Shown piece after piece: positions 1 to 10,600 of a stretch of 64,000 nucleotides of DNA. This DNA is from Chlorops oryzae. Lineage: Eukaryota; Arthropoda; Insecta; Diptera; Chloropidae. The DNA is taken from contig CM035809.1 in the NCBI GenBank assembly GCA_020466095.1, positions 26,031,927 to 26,095,926 of the forward strand, given 5' to 3'. The position numbers and the translations under genes were made by a program. The notes below the pieces were generated by a model, which was not told where the DNA came from, did no database searches, and was given only the letters and a program-made list of their open reading frames with translations. How positions within the stretch are numbered: the first letter of the stretch is position 1; every line of letters begins with the position of its first letter.

Positions 1-550
1 TTCTCATACATACTTATATATGCGAAAACAGTACCCCATTAGTACAATTATAGCGGCGGGAATTATTGATTTTGCCCAGACTGGCATAAAAGCTGGATCG
101 GGCCCTGCTTTCAGGAACCTTCTTCTGCCAGTGTTGCCAGTATTGCCAGTATTTTGACGCCACTTTTCGCTCAAATATTTAAATATTTTTTAAATGAATT
201 AATTTATCGCGAAACCCCCTTTTAAACGTGGTTTTTGGTTCAAAATTAAATTTAAAATGTGGTAAATGTCTGAATCATTCACATCTTCCCCAAATATTTT
301 GACCATATAGTAATATAGGGGACACTTACAACAACAACCGAATTCCGTGGTGAATTAGTGATGCTATAATTTTTTGAGTAGTCGCTTAATTTTGTAACTA
401 AACATAAGTACTTGCGATGAAATTTTTTAATGTTTTCTTTCTAATGTAAAACTTTTTAAGTTTTTTATGATAGTTTATGCAATTTTGTAACTTTTTCATT
501 CAGAAGAGCTCCAAAAATATATAGTTTATGCATTCTATTTATCATGATAT
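1..550. other. Gene-free AT-rich flank
   Basis: No coding potential, RNA gene or paired termini seen. The sequence runs into the hAT element that starts at 559. Confidence 0.5.
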
Positions 551-558
551 GTCATAAG

Positions 559-1501
559 CAGAGTGAATAAATGCTTGTTTTTGCATACGTCATACTATTT
601 TTGCATATTTTAGTAGTGCGAGCTACTTTTTACTATTTTTGCATATTTGAGCAGTGCGATCTATTTTCTTGCCAAAAACTATTTTTTGTGCATATTTCCC
701 ATATTTTTGGTTAATTGTACTATTTTAAATGCCTTTTCCTACCTAATTTCTGAAAAAATCAACAATGTTGCGTTTTTCAGCTGATTTTATTTCTGCTTTA
801 TTGCTTTCCTTTGTCAATGACTCTTTTAAGGGCTGTGTCCAATGCTGGCGTATACGTTCGATCGCATATTTACATTTGAGTGTGTTTTAAAATTTTTCCC
901 CCTTACCTCTTCAGACGTTGAACGATCTTTTTCATTGTATAAAAATCTTTTCAGGAAGAAGCGCCAACATTTTTTGTTTGAAAATGTAAAAGTCATATAC
1001 CGTCGGCTTAAAGTGTAAACCTGCTAAGTCCACTTTCAACCGATTCCGACTTTTCGATGTCATTCGAATGAAAAAAGGACACTGCATCGTCAGGCAAAAA
1101 AATCTTTTTTAATTTCAAATTCTAAATACGGAGAAATTAGTGATGAGTAAAACTGCTAAGTCCAACTGTGGTCAAAGTTCACAGCTAACACCAACAAGTG
1201 ACTACAAGTAGACTTTGTATGGTGCACAGAATCGAATTTAGAAGAGAAGGAACAAAATAAACCATCCATATTTTGGGTCTCCTTGCCTACTTTGAAGTCT
1301 TGCAAAAAAAGTGTTTTTTATTTACCCTGTAAAGTTTTGAAATTGTTAGCAGGTTTACACTTTAAGCCGACGATATTTTAATAAGTCCACTGAATAAAAA
1401 ATAAATTTTAACTGCATATTTTTTGGACTATTTTCCTTGTTTTTTCGAGCTTTTTATAGCGCTTATTTTTGGGGTTTTTCCGGCTTTTTTTACTCACTCT
1501 G
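559..1501 (+). mobile_element. hAT element with transposase C-terminal relic, interrupted by a second element
   Basis: The ends are imperfect inverted repeats, CAGAGTGAATAAA on the left and TTTACTCACTCTG on the right. They are flanked by a perfect 8-bp duplication GTCATAAG (551-558 and 1502-1509), the target-site length of the hAT superfamily. At about 910-1000 on the + strand one frame reads SDVERSFSLYKNLFRKK followed by more basic residues. This is the conserved hAT C-terminal dimerisation block (the VERSFS-type motif). Upstream frames are broken by stops, so this is a dead or internally deleted copy. A separate 372-bp TIR element (1001-1372) sits just after the relic, which accounts for much of the length. 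Confidence 0.8.
1001..1372. repeat. 372-bp TIR element nested in the hAT copy
   Basis: A perfect 27-bp inverted repeat starts CGTCGGCTTAAAGTG at 1001-1027 and its complement ends at 1372. The interior has no open reading frame. The segment lies inside the hAT element at 559-1501, so it inserted later. The exact target duplication is unclear (ATA-like on both sides), so the superfamily is not assigned. Confidence 0.7.
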
Positions 1502-1806
1502 GTCATAAGTACTTGAGCCACTAGTTATGTATCGAGCAATTTTAGTTATGATATCACTGAATATTTCGATATCAGCTGTTCTGTGGTCGATTTCGAACTT
1601 TTTGAGAATCGGTCATATTCGACGCATGAGTACTCTGCTTTAGCGTTACTCAATAATATGAGCAAAATTTTATCTTATTATTTTTAATTGTATAAAAATA
1701 ACATATTTTGCTGTAAAATAAATTGAGTTCTTATGAAAAACCATTGATTAACACTTATATATGTCTGATCTTTAACAAAAATTTTAGTTCATGTTACAAG
1801 ATTATA

Positions 1807-2056
1807 GTGGCTCTGGGATAGCGTAGGGGATGCGTGCTATGCTCTTGATCCCAGGGTCCGAGGTTCGATTCCCGGCACAGGCGAAACGGAGTGTAATGTT
1901 CCAAGCCTAGCACTGGTTTTTCAAAAATCGCATGTTAGGGACACACTACATAAGAAGACCTACACTCACACAAACACAAGAAGACCCCTCGTGGTATCAC
2001 ATTGGGACGATTAACGGGCTAAGTGGCATGCCACTTAATGACCTACCTACCTACCT
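1807..2056 (+). mobile_element. tRNA-derived SINE, about 250 bp
   Basis: The 5' part is tRNA-like: a box-A-like stretch around GATAGCGTAGGGGATG and a good box B (GGTTCGATTCC at 1863-1873). About 170 bp of unrelated body follow, then a tail of ACCT/CTAC repeats. The element is bracketed by a perfect 12-bp duplication TACAAGATTATA (1795-1806 and 2056-2067, sharing the last base of the tail). Together these are the hallmarks of LINE-mobilised insertion of a pol III transcript. The crisp duplication suggests a fairly young copy. Confidence 0.85.
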
Positions 2057-2303
2057 ACAAGATTATAAAATATTTGTCAGACCGGAACCGGAATTTTCAG
2101 GGGGCGTGCTACGTTTTTGATTTTTCTATAAGAATGCATGCACAGTGGGCCTACTTCATTTCAACACACACATATATATATGATTTTGACTATTATTCAA
2201 TTTCCACAGAAAAAAATTTTCTTTCAAAATTAGTTATTAGATAAAAAAGTTTGAGAGATATTATTTCTCTTCCCCGTGGCCTTCTTCCCCACTTAATCGA
2301 TTA

Positions 2304-2724
2304 CAGTGTACTCTCTCTTAAGCGGGGACATCTACGGGACCGAAAAATATGTCCGCTTAAGAGGAAAGTAGTTGAGAATAAAATATACTAGAGCATTCCC
2401 AAAAAGTGTCCGCCTAAAGCTGGGATCCCATTATCTGCGCAAGCAACGCAATCTGCGCTGATTTTTATCGGGCCAGATCGGCACAAATTCAAAAAATTTC
2501 CACAATCACAGTTAAGGCACACATTATAGTCGCATATTGTCAAGAAGATATCGGGGAGCAATAAAATTGGGACAAAATATATTCCAGAGGGTCACACTTG
2601 TCATCATGAGAGTTCAAATATTGCGCTCACACTATCGGCGCATTGAGCAGGGCAAAAATCGGCGCATTGCGCAGATAGTGGGATCCGGGCTTAAGAGAAG
2701 TGTCCGCAAGGATAGAATGCACTG
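2304..2724. mobile_element. Pogo/Tigger-like MITE with a nested inverted repeat
   Basis: The left end CAGTGTACTCTCTCTTAAGC and the right end, whose complement begins CAGTGCATTCTATCCTTGCG, resemble Tc1-mariner pogo/Tigger termini. The word 'gtccgcttaagag' and its relatives recur near both ends. A second inverted repeat is nested inside (2420-2690), built on GGGATCCCATTATCTGCGC and its complement. No transposase is present. The TA target duplication is clear only on the left, so the superfamily call is tentative. Confidence 0.5.
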
Positions 2725-2829
2725 TTTTTCGAAAGAAAAATTTATGTATGGCAATCAGAAATAAGTCTTTGATATAACCCTTTAAGTGATTTCAAATTTT
2801 TCTAATGAAAAATGTGTTCTGCGACATTT

Positions 2830-4370
2830 TAAGAAATGGAAAACCCAAATTTCCCATTAAAAAGAAAAGCACGATTCACACTTCAAAAATGAATTTTTTT
2901 CGTTGATTGATGCAAATTTGTCGTACGTTCTCGCAGATGTCGTTTGAAGTTCTCCTCAAAAAAAAAAGCATAAATGAAAAATGAAAAAAAAAAATTGTAG
3001 AAAAATCGTGGAACCGCTAAACAAACGTTTAATTAGAAACTGAAAAGTCTGCGGCCGGCCGAGATGAATTGCATTGCGGAACCGCGAACCTCGAACCTCC
3101 GACCACGAACCACTCATAGAAATCATGACGTTCACACGTTGCATCCCATTCCGAGGATGGATCACGTTCGCAGCGCATGATTGTCAAAGGTTGTTCACGT
3201 TTTTCTTTCTCCGAATAGGGAAACAAGAAGAGAAGAGAAGAACATTTCAAAATAAATTCGTTTGTTGCAATTTAAGGAATACATTGGTCTAAATTTAACG
3301 TCGAATGGTCATTAATTGTGAGCTTTTTTTTTCTCTTTTTTCATTTCTTTTTAATTTTAATTTTTTTTTTTTTCAATTTCTTTTGTATATCTTTTTCAAT
3401 CATGCTCGTTGAGAGGAAACATTCGGGAAATGTTGGAAATTGACAGTCGCTAAATGAACTGAACTTCGTTGCACCTCCGAACTAAATAAGCTTTTATTTC
3501 TGTTTTTGTATTTTTATTTTTATGCACAGAAGAAAATATAAAAGAGCAAAATGCAAAATGAAAAAAAAAAATAGATTAAATAAGATCAAAATAGGAGCAA
3601 AAATAAAATACAAAGCGAGATTGTATGACTTGGCACACGCTCGACGTTTGCTCGACATTGAATTTCAATTTGAAGAGAAATCTGAGGCAGACAGAGCAGC
3701 GTCATTCGTTGCACACATTGTGCAGATTGTGCACATCGCCGAATTTCCATACAATTCACATTCGAAATGCTGTCGTTCGGTTTTTTTTTTGGCAAACATT
3801 CAATGTTGCCGCCTGCCGGCATACAATTTTGTTTTGGTCTTCGTATTTTTAGAAAATGTTCTAGTAAATAAATATACCCGCTCCACATTTCGATTGCGTG
3901 TTTGAGGACCAAGTTCGATGGTGTGGGTGGTGCGAATTTTTTTTGTTGCTCTTTGGTTTCGGGAAGCATATTCAATTTTTTTCGATGTCTTTTGCGAATT
4001 TATTGGAAGACTTGCGAGAGAAACAATGTGGGACCTTTCACAAAATTTTTTCATTCTTTTATTTGTTTACATTCTGCTTTGAAATAATATTTATTAAATA
4101 TTGCATTTTTTTGGGGGATTATTTGTCAAAAGAATAAGAAAAGAAATAAGTCATAAAATATGTTTGTAATAATGCTTGACGGAAGATTATTTCCTGATTT
4201 CAAAAATCCCATATAAAAAGATTTAAAAATCTTATCGCATGCGAACCTATATTTTTAATTTCGGGCGAAAAAAGGGAAAAATAGGGACTTTTTGATGGAA
4301 AACAATAGATAATTATTTTTCAATTATTAAAAAAAAATAATAATTTCACTTATTAAAAATACTTATAATG
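2830..4370. other. Non-repetitive stretch upstream of plx, no gene recognised
   Basis: Moderate GC, several poly-T and poly-A runs and one POU octamer (2910-2917). Several open frames of 70-130 codons overlap on both strands here, but their translations look like AT-biased random sequence and match no domain I know. It could hold a 5' untranslated exon or regulatory DNA of plx; nothing in the sequence proves it. Confidence 0.3.
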
Positions 4371-4390
4371 TAATAAAGGGTTAATAAAAC

Positions 4391-4553
4391 CAGTGGTGTA
4401 GCGAGACACTTCGGCGCCCGGAGAACAATGGGGGCATATGAAGGAAATTCCTCCCCCTCCAATCGGCCTCAATAAAAATTCCTTCATAAAAATTGAAATA
4501 TGATTTGGCGCCCGGGGCGACTGCCCCCTTCGTCCCCCCTCACTACGCTACTG
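4391..4553. mobile_element. hAT MITE, CAGTGGCGTAGCGAG family, copy 1
   Basis: A 163-bp element begins CAGTGGTGTAGCGAG and ends with the complement of CAGTAGCGTAGTGAG. It is flanked by a perfect 8-bp duplication AATAAAAC (4383-4390 and 4554-4561). The internal GC-rich block (GGCGCCCGGGGCGACTGCC) is shared with the copies at 5653, 39680 and 50838. It landed in one unit of the surrounding degenerate AAAGGGTTAATAAAAC repeat. Confidence 0.85.
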
Positions 4554-4561
4554 AATAAAAC

Positions 4562-4750
4562 CATTTACTGCGAAAAAAATTGTTCACTTATTCAAAATAT
4601 ATTGAACGAAAGGGTTAATAAAACGATTTAATGCAAAAAAATTTTCCCGCTTATTAAAAATATATTGCAGTAAAGGGTTAATAAAACAATATACACTTCG
4701 AAACAAACAAAAAAATTCACTTTTTCAAAATATATTGCGGTAAAGGGTTA
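4562..4750. repeat. Degenerate tandem repeat, about 61-69 bp unit
   Basis: The phrase 'aaagggttaataaaac' followed by about 45 bp of AT-rich sequence ending 'aaaatatattg' recurs at about 4611, 4672 and 4741. An earlier unit at about 4374 is split by the MITE at 4391-4553. Confidence 0.6.
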
Positions 4751-4772
4751 AAATATTTCCTTTTAACAAGAA

Positions 4773-5282
4773 AGAGTCTCATAAGGGTTACAGTTAAGCT
4801 GTGAACAGCGTTGCCATATTGGCTCAAAACCCATAACAGGGTTGCTTTATGATTAACCGTTACGTTAACCTTTTTACACCTTATTTTTTGTTGTAAAATG
4901 TATTACTGTAAGAGTCTCATAAGGGTTACAGTTAAGCTGTGAACAGCGTTGCCATATTGGCTCCAAACCCATAACAGGGTTGCTTTATGATTAACCGTTA
5001 CGTTAACCTTTTTACACCTTATTTTTTGTTGTAAAATGTATTCCTGTAAATTCATAAGGATTACGTTAACTTAACACGTTCGATATACACAAAAACCCAT
5101 AACAGGTTGTTTATGATTAACCGTACGTTAATTTTTAACCTTATTTTTTGTATGTAAAATTATTACTGTCCAAAGTCCATAAGGGTTAATAAAATGTAAT
5201 CAATATCAATTATGCAAACCCATAACGGTTGTTTGAGTATTTAACGTTCGTTAACCTTTTAACCTTATTTTTTTTGTAAAGA
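4773..5282. repeat. Tandem repeat, about 138-bp unit, two good and two decayed copies
   Basis: The unit starts AGAGTCTCATAAGGGTTAC and contains 'cataacagggttgctttatg' and 'ttaaccgttacgttaacc'. Units begin at 4773 and 4911 and are nearly identical. Two further units from about 5049 and 5165 are shortened and diverged. Homogeneity of the first pair implies a recent duplication inside an older array. Confidence 0.75.
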
Positions 5283-5652
5283 TCGTACATTATTATCTGG
5301 ATGACTAATTAAAATACTTGATAAGAATTAGTGCTAAGCCCATCAAGCAGACGTGAGAGAGTAAGGGGGCAGCCCACTTTTTTTTTTTTTTGCGTAGGGT
5401 TTATTGATGTCCGATAAAGTTCAATAAGAGCAGATTTAAGCATATAAATTTCATTACCTTATTTCAATCAAGGTTACATTTCGAACAAAAAAAATCTTTG
5501 TTGTGCACGTCAGATTTGAAAGGGTTAATCACTTTAAGATAACTGTAGAGGGATTTTATATTTGAAATCGACGGATGGATATTATGATAATGCTAGAAAT
5601 CTTGATCACAGCACGCGTCTTTCATTCTGTGTCTCAACGTTGACATCCCAAG

Positions 5653-5812
5653 CAGTAGCGTAGTAAGGGGGTAAAGGGGGCAGTCGCCCCGGACACCAAA
5701 TCATATTTAAATTTTTATGAAGGTTTTTTTGTTTGGGCCGATTGGAGGGGCGGCATTTCCTGCATGTGCCCCCATTGTTCCCCGGGTGCCGAAATGTCTC
5801 GCTACGCCACTG
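5653..5812. mobile_element. hAT MITE, CAGTGGCGTAGCGAG family, copy 2
   Basis: A 160-bp element, inverted relative to copy 1, ending GCTACGCCACTG. The 8-bp flanks ATCCCAAG (5645-5652) and ATCCCATG (5813-5820) differ at one base, which suggests an older insertion than copies 1 and 4. Confidence 0.8.
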
Positions 5813-5928
5813 ATCCCATGACTTCCATAAGCCAACTATAAATCTTCCGTTGACCCTTATTTCAATCCAATTTTTCATGTTACCGAAACCAAAAAAAAAA
5901 AAAAAACTCAAATATGGAAATGCATTAA

Positions 5929-6116
5929 CAGTGCCGTAGCAATTCTGTTTTGCGTGAGGGGAAAAATTATTTTTCCAATTTGCGTGAGGGGGAAAAATTA
6001 TTTTTCCAATTTGCGTGGGGGGCCAAAATTATTTTTTCAATTTTATTCATGGGCAAAAACAAAAATGCGTGGAGGGGGAAAATCCCCCTCTTGCCCCTAT
6101 GGTTGCTACGGCACTG
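5929..6116. mobile_element. hAT MITE with internal triplicated segment
   Basis: Termini CAGTGCCGTAGCAA and its complement TTGCTACGGCACTG are flanked by a perfect 8-bp duplication TGCATTAA (5921-5928 and 6117-6124). Inside, a unit of about 31 bp beginning 'ttgcgtgagggggaaaaa' is repeated about three times between 5950 and 6040. No coding capacity. Confidence 0.8.
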
Positions 6117-6841
6117 TGCATTAAAAAAGTTTTCCTCCCCCTCAAATGTTCAGACCATAATCTAATTTTCGTATTCCAACTACATTCTTGTAAAAAAAAT
6201 AACCCCCAAGAAAAAAATGTTTCCCTCAACTAAAATGATAATAGCAACAACAATAAATAGCAACAAAAAAAAAAAAAAAAAAATTCCAGACAACAGCTTC
6301 GAGAATATTTCCCAAATGTGTACTCAAGCAATTCCATTCGAAAGGGGGGCAGCGCATAAAAAACGCATAAAGACGAGTGAGATGGCGAAAAAGCGTTTTC
6401 GAGGATGGTGGGCGGCAAAACAAGAAGAGCGACAGAAGGGGGACGACGACAAGCCATGCGATGGATATTGTCAGAGAGTTGTTGTCACTCAAGTGAGTGC
6501 AACAGAGCGACAATGGCGAATTAATTTCCTTCGCTGGTTGTTTCGTACATAAGCAGGGGGGGGGCGCTGTACAGGACAGGACAGGACGAAACCGGCGGGC
6601 GAATATTTGCTCTACGAACGCCAAATTTCGAAAATGGTCGCTTGTCGGAGGCGCTACGCAAACATTCGTATTAATAATGCAGACAAAATGGCAGAAAAGG
6701 CGACAGTCACCCAGCCGGAAATTTTCTCATAAATGACTAATTCATTAATTTTTTCACCAAGGATATCAAGAGGAAAAATTGAGTACTTCTCAATTGCCAT
6801 CGAGAGGAAATGTTATTCATCGTAACTCCAATGGCACTGTC

Positions 6842-6862
6842 ATCGATAGAGAGGTATCGATA
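6842..6862. promoter_or_regulatory. Paired DRE-like motifs, candidate plx core promoter
   Basis: The palindrome TATCGATA at 6855-6862 is the Drosophila DNA replication-related element, bound by DREF and BEAF-32. A second ATCGATA lies at 6842-6848. In flies this motif is common in housekeeping promoters. Its position about 760 bp upstream of the first plx exon fits a promoter. The functional role is inference only. Confidence 0.4.
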
Positions 6863-7054
6863 CGACGGAGTAGATCTACTCCACTTTCGATGACCAACTC
6901 GTGACATAATATGCTCTGATGACTGCCAATGCCGCTTGTGTGTTAATTTCATTAGAAAGTTCGTGTATAATCAGGAGGAATCGCGGCTCTGTGTCATGCT
7001 GAAATCATTGATTGTTTCACCGGGACATTTCCGACTGGGCAATTGCTCGTCGTC

Positions 7055-7056
<2 letters not shown>

Positions 7057-7093
<37 letters not shown>

Positions 7094-7100
7094 GTGTGTG
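7057..7100. repeat. TG dinucleotide microsatellite
   Basis: About twenty TG units with one interruption near the 3' end, upstream of plx. Confidence 0.9.
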
Positions 7101-7620
7101 CTATGTGCATGGGATTGTTGTGACTTACTATGGAATTGTGCCTTACCTGTGAGGGGGAATATACGCTATGCATGGTTATGATATTTAATAACCTGTCCCA
7201 TTAACTTGCGCAATTCGCTGTGGAAATTATTGTTGCCATCGCCGCAGCAAATTTGGCAAATTGCTTCTTAATAGACCGAAATGAGCGGCGAGCCTTAAAT
7301 GGCGGTTGGAAGCGCGAGCTTCATAAATTTAAACTGTTAAGGGCAGAGAAGAGAGTATGTACCTATAACGAGTAATGACCAGTGCCAATGAAAAGGATAA
7401 GTGGATTGCTCCCCCTTGTGGAGAGCGATGAATTTAATAAAGCGTGACAGGAATTATGATGGCGCGTCCATTTCACTTCGACTTGCAATCCTTTGTCTCA
7501 TTCATTTTTCTCTCAAGCATGTTGGACTGTACACTCACTAACAGACAACCCTGCATTGACAAATCACTTTCGTTATGAATTGTGAATAAATTGTCCTTTC
7601 GATTTCTCGCTCCTCCCCAG

Positions 7621-10600
7621 ATGGCCGAGCTGATGCATCAGATGCGCGATCCGGCGCACACGCTTGGCGGTTCCGTCGGATGTATACCGCAGACACTGGT
7701 GGCGAACAGCAGCGGCGGTTCCGGTGGTGACCTATCGATGCAGCGTGCCCTCACCGGAACCGGGGTGACGCATGCAACGCCAGCGACAAACCTCAAGCTC
7801 AGCGAAGGTGTTCGCAATGCACAACACGATCGCTAGTCCGAATATTGTGACACCCAAAATGAAATCATCGAAATCGTATACACACGGCCTGAGCAATTCA
7901 GCGGGCACCGTAAGTATCAGTAGTCCAGTGTGTGAATCAATCCCCTTACTACTTACTCACCCTTCCCTTTTCAGGTTCACATTCCAACGTCAACGTCGGC
8001 GCAAAGCAATCTCTCGTTGCTCGCCGATATCTCGCCCAATCATACGCACTTCTTTGAGGTTATGTACGTGGGCAAGATACGCGTCTCGAATAAGCGTGTC
8101 CCGTTCAGCTTCATCGATGATTCGTTACCCAAATTTAAAGCGTACGATGCCCAGCGTACCCGTCTGATGCAAATGTCAGCGACCAATCGTAAAATGTCGC
8201 TGAACAGTGAGAATGGTGTGGCCTGTTTGGACTTGAAGAGCACCTCGCTCAAAGATAAACATGTGGTTGAGGAGGACGAAGAAGCTGCCGCTGCCGAAGA
8301 AGAAGCCGCAGCCGAAGAAGAAGCCAAAAGAGCCGAAGAAGAAGAAGAAAAAGAGAGCAGTGTTGGTGTTGTGGAAGAGACATCGAAACAACTCGAGGAA
8401 GATAAACGATCGACGGTTGATGGTGCGAAAAATTCCACCGTTTCCGTTTCCGCTTCCGTCGAAACCAGCGAGAATAAGGAGAATAAGTCACCGCAGCGGT
8501 TAATGCGCGGCATCAGTCACATTGAGCTGCCAGTCAAGAAAGAGTAAGTTAAAGAGAAGAATGTAGGATTTTATCATGATACAAGAAAACAAGATAGCGC
8601 CACTTGAGAGAGGAAACGTCACAAACTCAAAATCGCAATTCGTTGTTGTTGTTTCCCATGTTAAACCGGCTTTTTACTTTTTTGAATAGCATGGGAAACA
8701 ACAACAATTTCTCGCTCAGTGACGTCACAAACTCAATTTTCGGCTCTCAAAGAGAGCCTCAAAATAGCGGTACTGAAGTGGCGCTATCTTGTTTTCTTGT
8801 ATCATGGATTTTATAGAATTTAGAAAATATCCTTTTATTGAAAAAAAAAAAAATCTTTGGTGATCTATCTTATAACCGCTACTTACAAAAACAAAAAAAA
8901 AAAAAAGGGGGACGGACACGGGTGAATCGAATACTAATAAAGAACAGCTTCAAACACCGAATGTTATAGTCAATAAACATCCATCGCCACCACGGCAGGA
9001 GGATCAGAGCCAGGCGGCTAAGAATCAACAACAGAAAACGTACCAAAATCAACTCCACTCGCAATTGGAGACGTGAGTAGAGTAGTGGAACCTATTGCAC
9101 TAGAGAAGCATGTGTCCCTATGTTGTATTTGCTTGGAAGAATTCCTCCTAACACATAGAACGGAGTCAGTCCTGCCTGCTTGCCTGCTTGAAAAAATTTT
9201 ATTTATTTTATTTTATTTTTTTTAAGGATCAGCTTCAAAACCCTCCAGCTCCCACTAATATATGCTCTGCCACAATAACATTGCCCCACAGTTTTAGTCC
9301 ACCCCACAATTCATATTCCCATTTTCAAAGACCAATTTTCTAACACCCTCCTTTTATCTTCATTCCTCCTCATTTAGAGTACCAAGGCAGCGTGATCGCT
9401 CGGCCTCATACGGCTGTATACCACCCTACGTCGAACAGAATCGAACGATGGTCTTCCTAGTGGGACGCTCCGATCTACGATTGATCTCTCCCGATCGCAA
9501 GCAGGTACTTCTCTACAAGGACTTCAAAGATGTGGCCAGCTGTGCACAGGGTCAAAAGAATGCCGACCATTTTGGAATCATCTGTCGGGAGCCGCACAAT
9601 GACGGCTACATCGGCTATGTCTTCAAGTGTCAGTCGGAGCATGTTTGCGATGATATCGTTGCGGCGATCTCGCAAGCCTTCGTCACATGTGCTGAGCAAA
9701 AAAAGAAGGAGGCGGCAACACAGATCTTCAGCTGTGAACATTGTCCGATGTTGTGGTATCATAAGCTCTGCAGCGACGTTGAGGGCTTGAGTGAGAAGAA
9801 GACGCAAGCGATGATCTTCCGACGAATCGAATCGCTGACCGATGATGAACAGGACACAATTTGGGCGAAATTCTATGGATCGGAGAAAATGAATTCACCG
9901 CTTACCGAACAGAATCAATTTCTGATGATGCTGCTCCGAGCTCATTGCGAGTCGCGGCAACAGCGACACGTACACGATACGGCTGAGAATCGTTCGGATT
10001 TTTGAATCAGTATCTGGGCGGCAGTACGATCTTCATGAAGGCCAAACGATCGCTGACGAATTCATTTGATCATTTGCTGAAACGGAAAGCCTCCACGACG
10101 GAGATCGTTGTGCCGCAAAGTGTGCGTGAACATCATGGACGTGAGTCTTCGGCGGAGCCACAAATGGGTGGAGGTAGCGGACAGAGTAAGGGTGGAATGG
10201 AATCGCCACCAGAAGGATTTCGATCTCGATCGAATACAGTCGGCGCGAGTCCGAGTAGACCGAGTGCCGATCAGTTGAAGAGCCCAATGATGGACATGTG
10301 AGTATTAGGGGGGGGGGCGGCCATGGAGGATTCGTTCAATAAAATTGTTTCTCTTTTAGTTTCATAAAGGTGGGTAATAGCCCCAAAGAGACCGAGGCAC
10401 AACAAGGCTCGTGGCGTCAAGCGATATTAAATAGTGTGGTAACACCATCGAAGGGTATGGAAAAGGATATGCAAGCGGAATTCATGTCACCAATGAGGAT
10501 AACAAGTGCGTTAGAAGAAAATTATTCAAGAAATTCCAAATTAATTGATCGTTTTTTTCAATTCTTTAGAGCCCAAGCAAGGGAAACGAACGGCGGAGGA

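Larger units (their letters stand above)
6290..7580. other. Unique region just upstream of the first recognised plx exon
   Basis: Relatively GC-rich, non-repetitive DNA apart from a TG microsatellite. It contains the DRE-like pair at about 6842-6862. A plx transcription start and one or more untranslated exons probably lie here, because the first recognised exon begins at a splice acceptor (7620), but I cannot place their ends. Confidence 0.35.

Noticed and set aside
3522..3975. Overlapping open frames of 127-129 codons on both strands
   Set aside because: Composition is AT-driven, no domain is recognisable, and equally long frames overlap antisense.
8040..8513. 157-codon Ser-rich frame antisense to plx exon 2
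   Set aside because: Mirror of the Glu/Ala-rich coding repeat; a shadow frame.
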